Part shown: positions 6,116 to 8,679 of the stretch, one piece after another
How the letters are laid out: every line of letters starts with the position of its first letter
Position numbering within the stretch: position 1 is the first letter of the stretch
Source of the DNA: CAYLOP01 sp964385305
GTDB taxonomy: Bacteria; Chloroflexota; Anaerolineae; Anaerolineales; E44-bin32
DNA: 8,679 nt
Assembly (NCBI GenBank): GCA_964385305.1
Contig: CAYLOP010000132.1
Coordinates: 1 to 8,679, forward strand
Direction: 5' to 3'
The notes under the pieces: model-generated
Database searches by the model: none
The model's input: only the letters and a program-made list of their open reading frames with translations
Told to the model about the DNA's origin: nothing
Position numbers and translations under genes: made by a program

Positions 6116-6260
6116 AGAAGGGGTGTTCTTGTCGAGGTCGTACTCGAAAAACAAAACGCAAATGCCATTGGTTGCCTGATACCGTTGTCCCATTTGACCG
6201 GGTTGGTCTTCTCACCGAATTTGAGTGATGGTCGGTGTTAATGTTTAGGGAGATGGCACG
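6116..6260 (+). other. Spacer before the AOR gene
   Basis: Between the hydrolase stop and the AOR start I see no gene and no convincing terminator. It contains a small hairpin TCGAG/CTCGA (around 6133-6148) followed by A rather than T, and GACC/GGTC around 6196-6208. A TTGACC at 6194-6199 has no matching -10 box at 17 bases. Read-through from the upstream cluster is therefore the simplest view. AGGGAGA (6247-6253) is the ribosome binding site of the GTG start. Confidence 0.4.
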
Positions 6261-7979
6261 GTGAATCATATCCTTCGGGTCGATCTAAGCTCGCGATCTG
6301 TTCAGACAAAGTCTGTTCCAAAGGCGTACGCCCAATATGGGGGACGAGCTCTCATTGCTCGTCTGCTGCTGGATGAGATGGATCCACAATGTGATCCATT
6401 CGGTCCGAAGAATCTGTTGATTCTTGCGCCGGGTCTGCTTGCCGGGCTCCTACTGTCCTCCGCTGGGCGGCTTTCCGTAGGGGGGAAGAGCCCGCTTACC
6501 GGGGGCATCAAGGAATCCAATGTCGGCGGGAATGCGGGAGACAAACTTGGACGATTGGGGATCAAAGCCATCCTTGTGGAAGGTCTCGCATCCAAGGACA
6601 GTCTATACCTCTTACATGTGAATTCTCAAGGAGCGAAATTACTGCCTGCTGGCGATTTTAAAGGCCTGGGCACTTATGCTCTGGCCTCTTCGCTTCAATC
6701 TCGTTTCGGTGCTGAGGTGAGCATCCTCGCTGTGGGTCCTGCGGGGGAGATGGGCATGCGTGGCGCCGGCATTGCTGTGACGGACGATCTCTTTGGACAA
6801 CCGGGACGCATGGCTGCGCGCGGCGGTCTGGGCGCGGTGATGGGAGCAAAGGGGCTTAAAGCGATCGTGATCGACGATTCCGATGCCAAACCGCCAACCT
6901 TGCACGATCCAGCGACCTTCACTGACGCCTCTCGCCGGTTCACGCGAGAACTGATCGAAAGCCCTAAAACCGGTCGTGAGGGTTCGATGCATCGCTATGG
7001 CACCGCGGCTATTCTGAGCGCCGTCCAAGAGATCGGTGCGCTTCCTACACGCAACTTCAGCCGTGGGCAGTTCGAGGGCGTGGAGCGTATCGGCCCCGAG
7101 CGTTTGCGCGAGGTGATCCTCGAACGGGGCGGGAAAATCGGCCAACGCTGTATGGCTGGATGCGTGATCCAATGCTGCAATATGTACGTTGATCCGCAGG
7201 GTGAACCGGTTGTTTCCACACTGCAATTCGAAACCCTGGCATTGATGGGATCGAACCTCGAGATTAATGACCTGGATCAGATCGCTCTCCTGAATCGCAC
7301 ATGCAATGATTTGGGATTAGACACGATTGAAATGGGCGCTACCTTAGGGATTGCAATGGAAGCTGGACTAGCGCCATTTGGCGATGGCCAAGCTGCTTCC
7401 CGGCTGTTGCGGGAAGTTGCTGAGGGAACGCCGCTCGGTCGCATCCTGGGCAACGGTGCGCAGATCGCTGGTCAGGTTTTAGGCGCGGCGCGAATACCGG
7501 TTGCGCGCGGCCAGGCTTTCCCAGGCTACGATCCCCGCGCTCTCAAGGGAAATGGCGTGACCTACGCCACCTCCGCCATGGGCGCCGACCACACTGCCGG
7601 GAATACCATCGGTGAGCGGAAGGCATGCGACCCTCTCTCACCGGAAGGCAAAGGAGAGCAATCCCGCAAGTTACAGCGTGCTGCGGCGATGTTGGACATG
7701 ACCGGGCTGTGTCTTTTCGCGCGGCCACCAGTCGTCGCTGATCCCGAATTGATGGTCACATTATTGAATTCACGCTTCGGATGGACATGGAAGGTGGAAG
7801 ACCTGGTCCAAGCCGAAGATGAAGTTCTACAGATGGAACGCGAGTTCAACCGGCGAGCGGGTTTCACGCCTGCCCACGATCGGTTGCCCGAGATTTTTAC
7901 AGACGAGCCGCTTCCACCCCACAATGCCGTCTTCGATGTCACCGCCGAGGAGCTGGCCCGTGCAGTAGAAAGTTTATAA
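6261..7979 (+). CDS. Aldehyde:ferredoxin oxidoreductase family protein (tungsten/molybdenum bis-pterin enzyme)
   Basis: Oxidises an aldehyde to a carboxylate (or catalyses a related low-potential reaction) with ferredoxin, through a tungsten or molybdenum bis-pterin cofactor and one [4Fe-4S] cluster; cytoplasmic and typical of anaerobes. The product is 572 aa, slightly shorter than the usual 600-620. The N-terminal domain has YGGRALIARLLLDEM (about 26-40), KSPLTGGIKESNVGG (about 77-91) and GRMAARGGLGAVMGAK (about 182-197), the pterin-binding regions. Cluster ligands are Cys297, Cys301 and Cys305 (C-x3-C-x3-CC, with Cys306 adjacent) and Cys484 in DMTGLCLF. YDPRALKGNG (423-432) and GADHTAGN (441-448) are also family signatures. 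Start GTG at 6261 follows AGGGAGA with a seven-base spacer. The MoaD-like gene begins 42 bases after the stop. Metal and substrate cannot be decided from sequence. Confidence 0.93.
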   Translation: MNHILRVDLSSRSVQTKSVPKAYAQYGGRALIARLLLDEMDPQCDPFGPKNLLILAPGLLAGLLLSSAGRLSVGGKSPLTGGIKESNVGGNAGDKLGRLGIKAILVEGLASKDSLYLLHVNSQGAKLLPAGDFKGLGTYALASSLQSRFGAEVSILAVGPAGEMGMRGAGIAVTDDLFGQPGRMAARGGLGAVMGAKGLKAIVIDDSDAKPPTLHDPATFTDASRRFTRELIESPKTGREGSMHRYGTAAILSAVQEIGALPTRNFSRGQFEGVERIGPERLREVILERGGKIGQRCMAGCVIQCCNMYVDPQGEPVVSTLQFETLALMGSNLEINDLDQIALLNRTCNDLGLDTIEMGATLGIAMEAGLAPFGDGQAASRLLREVAEGTPLGRILGNGAQIAGQVLGAARIPVARGQAFPGYDPRALKGNGVTYATSAMGADHTAGNTIGERKACDPLSPEGKGEQSRKLQRAAAMLDMTGLCLFARPPVVADPELMVTLLNSRFGWTWKVEDLVQAEDEVLQMEREFNRRAGFTPAHDRLPEIFTDEPLPPHNAVFDVTAEELARAVESL

Positions 7980-8021
7980 CTTGCATGACTCTGTATGTGT
8001 GGAACGCAGAAGTATATCTAC

Positions 8022-8249
8022 ATGATGGACATTGAAGTGGTGCTCTCAACCGGACTCCCTAATTCAGGTGTGCAGATCCTACGATTCCCGTCGGAAGAAG
8101 GACTGACGCCTGCCATCATCGCTAAGCGCGTAAACCTAGCGCGCGATTTTGTTGGGTTGATCGTGGTTGATGGTCGTGTCGCTGAATGGACGGAGGTTAT
8201 CCGTTCCAACCAACGAGTGTGTTTTTTTCCCTATCTGGCGGGAGGGTGA
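8022..8249 (+). CDS. MoaD/ThiS-family beta-grasp sulfur-carrier-like protein
   Basis: A 75-residue ubiquitin-like protein ending in AGG, the carboxy-terminal Gly-Gly that is adenylated and thiocarboxylated in sulfur carriers. MoaD passes sulfur to the pterin precursor during molybdopterin synthesis. Beta-grasp features are an initial strand pair (MDIEVVLSTG, VQILRFPSEE), the central helix (LTPAIIAKRVNLA), VGLIVVDGRVAEWTEVIRSNQRV and the FPYLAGG tail. I prefer ATG at 8022 (or 8025); an in-frame ATG at 7995 would add nine residues that do not fit the fold, and neither has a strong ribosome binding site (AGAAG lies nine bases upstream of 8022). It lies 42 bases after the AOR-family gene, as is common for MoaD-like genes paired with tungsten enzymes, so it most likely serves that enzyme's cofactor. 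ThiS or an unrelated sulfur carrier is the alternative. Confidence 0.82.
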   Translation: MMDIEVVLSTGLPNSGVQILRFPSEEGLTPAIIAKRVNLARDFVGLIVVDGRVAEWTEVIRSNQRVCFFPYLAGG

Positions 8250-8591
8250 TTCGCACAAGCAGCATCTTCCGCAGGATAAATAACGCATTGAATGAAGCGA
8301 TTGTCACGGTTCGGATCGGATCACATCATAGGGCGTTCACGCATGCACACGCGAGTCAACTCACCCATGCTGGCTTCTGCGATGATAAACACTTCCAACC
8401 ACAACCTGCATTCGCCGAAATCGAGAAAGTTAATCGTCCATTTCCCACTGGCCCATCCATGGTCCATGCGACGCTCAGCAACGATACATCACAATGAAAG
8501 AATTCGTGATAACGCTGAGCGGTTTGGAGAGACATCAATAAAATGATGGGATGAATCAGAGCTTTGCGGCCAGTTCCGAGGAGGATGTGAA
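8250..8591. other. Gene-free spacer before the nitroreductase gene
   Basis: No convincing gene on either strand; the short open frames on plus (8186-8497, 8292-8546) and minus (8356-8538) have no family resemblance and no good ribosome binding site. No clear intrinsic terminator follows the MoaD-like gene. The notable element is a stem-loop at 8472-8521. TTGTCA near 8300 with CATCAT downstream is too weak to call a promoter. Confidence 0.5.
8472..8521 (+). promoter_or_regulatory. Stem-loop upstream of the nitroreductase gene
   Basis: CGCTCAGC (8472-8479) pairs exactly with GCTGAGCG (8514-8521), and inside it ATCAC (8488-8492) pairs with GTGAT (8506-8510) around a 13-base loop. No T tract follows on either strand, so it is not an intrinsic terminator. 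It lies about 70 bases before the ATG, where it could be an operator or a structured leader. Confidence 0.4.
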
Positions 8592-8679
8592 ATGTCGGAG
8601 ATGTACAGTCTAATTGATGCGACCATGAAGGTCATCCAGGATCGCCGCAGCATCCGCGACTATTCCGATGAGTCCGTCT
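8592..8679 (+). CDS. Nitroreductase-family protein, N-terminus only (cut by window edge)
   Basis: Only the first 29 codons are present. The motif IQDRRSIRDYSDESV (residues about 15-29) is the classical N-terminal FMN-binding signature of the nitroreductase family (RRSIRxYxDxxV), flavin enzymes that use NAD(P)H to reduce nitro groups, quinones, enones or other electron acceptors; the Arg-Arg-Ser and following residues contact the FMN phosphate. Start ATG at 8592 is preceded by GAGGAGG with about seven bases between. It follows the MoaD-like gene after a 342-base spacer on the same strand, so it may belong to the same cluster or start a new unit. The true substrate cannot be predicted from the fragment; several reductive or dehalogenating subfamilies share this motif. 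Confidence 0.85.
   Translation, partial: MSEMYSLIDATMKVIQDRRSIRDYSDESV

Noticed and set aside
6194..6222. Possible promoter for the AOR gene (TTGACC)
   Set aside because: The hexamer 17 bases downstream, GAATTT, is a poor -10 box, and no other spacing gives a better one.
6639..7226. Minus-strand frame of 195 codons opposite the AOR-family gene
   Set aside because: Antisense shadow of a gene with clear cofactor and cluster motifs.
1..8679. Search for CRISPR arrays, insertion sequences, tRNA, rRNA and phage or defence genes
   Set aside because: No spaced direct repeats, transposase or integrase motifs, or tRNA-like cloverleaf were seen by eye on either strand.

Overview
The window looks like a scaffolded contig from a bacterium with intermediate GC and both anaerobic and amino-acid catabolic genes. 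A run of exactly 100 N (2644-2743) is the usual placeholder for an assembly gap of unknown size. The promoters are sigma70-like (TTTACA-17-TATAAT, TTGACC-17-TATCAT), and strong Shine-Dalgarno sequences precede most starts. The gene mix (PotA-type ABC transporter, Lrp/AsnC regulator, aldehyde:ferredoxin oxidoreductase (AOR) with a MoaD-like partner, creatininase-family hydrolase) would fit a Chloroflexota or Firmicutes-type lineage. That placement is only a guess; the sequence does not settle taxonomy.

Left part (1-2849): a polyamine-type ABC importer ATPase, cut by the left edge, and an Lrp/AsnC regulator lie on the minus strand. They diverge from a plus-strand saccharopine/lysine-6-dehydrogenase-like gene that is interrupted by the N gap. 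The 189-base divergent intergenic region carries a good promoter in each direction. This reads as an amino-acid or polyamine uptake and catabolism unit with its own Lrp-type regulator.

Middle (2850-3824): a nested hairpin flanked by A and T tracts is a likely bidirectional terminator between the dehydrogenase and a convergent small minus-strand gene (about 87 aa, unrecognised but with coding-like composition). An AT-rich, gene-free stretch follows. It holds a near-consensus promoter, a 40-bp imperfect palindrome at the expected transcription start, and a terminator-like hairpin ahead of the next gene, so it looks like a regulated leader.

Right part (3825-8679): a plus-strand gene cluster encodes a small cupin, a TIM-barrel-like protein of unknown function (perhaps U32-like), a creatininase-family metallohydrolase resembling the 3-dehydro-scyllo-inosose hydrolase (IolN) type, an AOR-family tungsten/molybdenum enzyme, a MoaD/ThiS-like beta-grasp protein ending in Gly-Gly, and, after a 342-base spacer with a stem-loop, the start of a nitroreductase-family gene. 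Together they suggest a catabolic pathway with hydrolytic ring or amide opening, cupin chemistry and low-potential redox steps. The substrate cannot be read from the sequence. No rRNA, tRNA, CRISPR array, transposon or integrase was seen.
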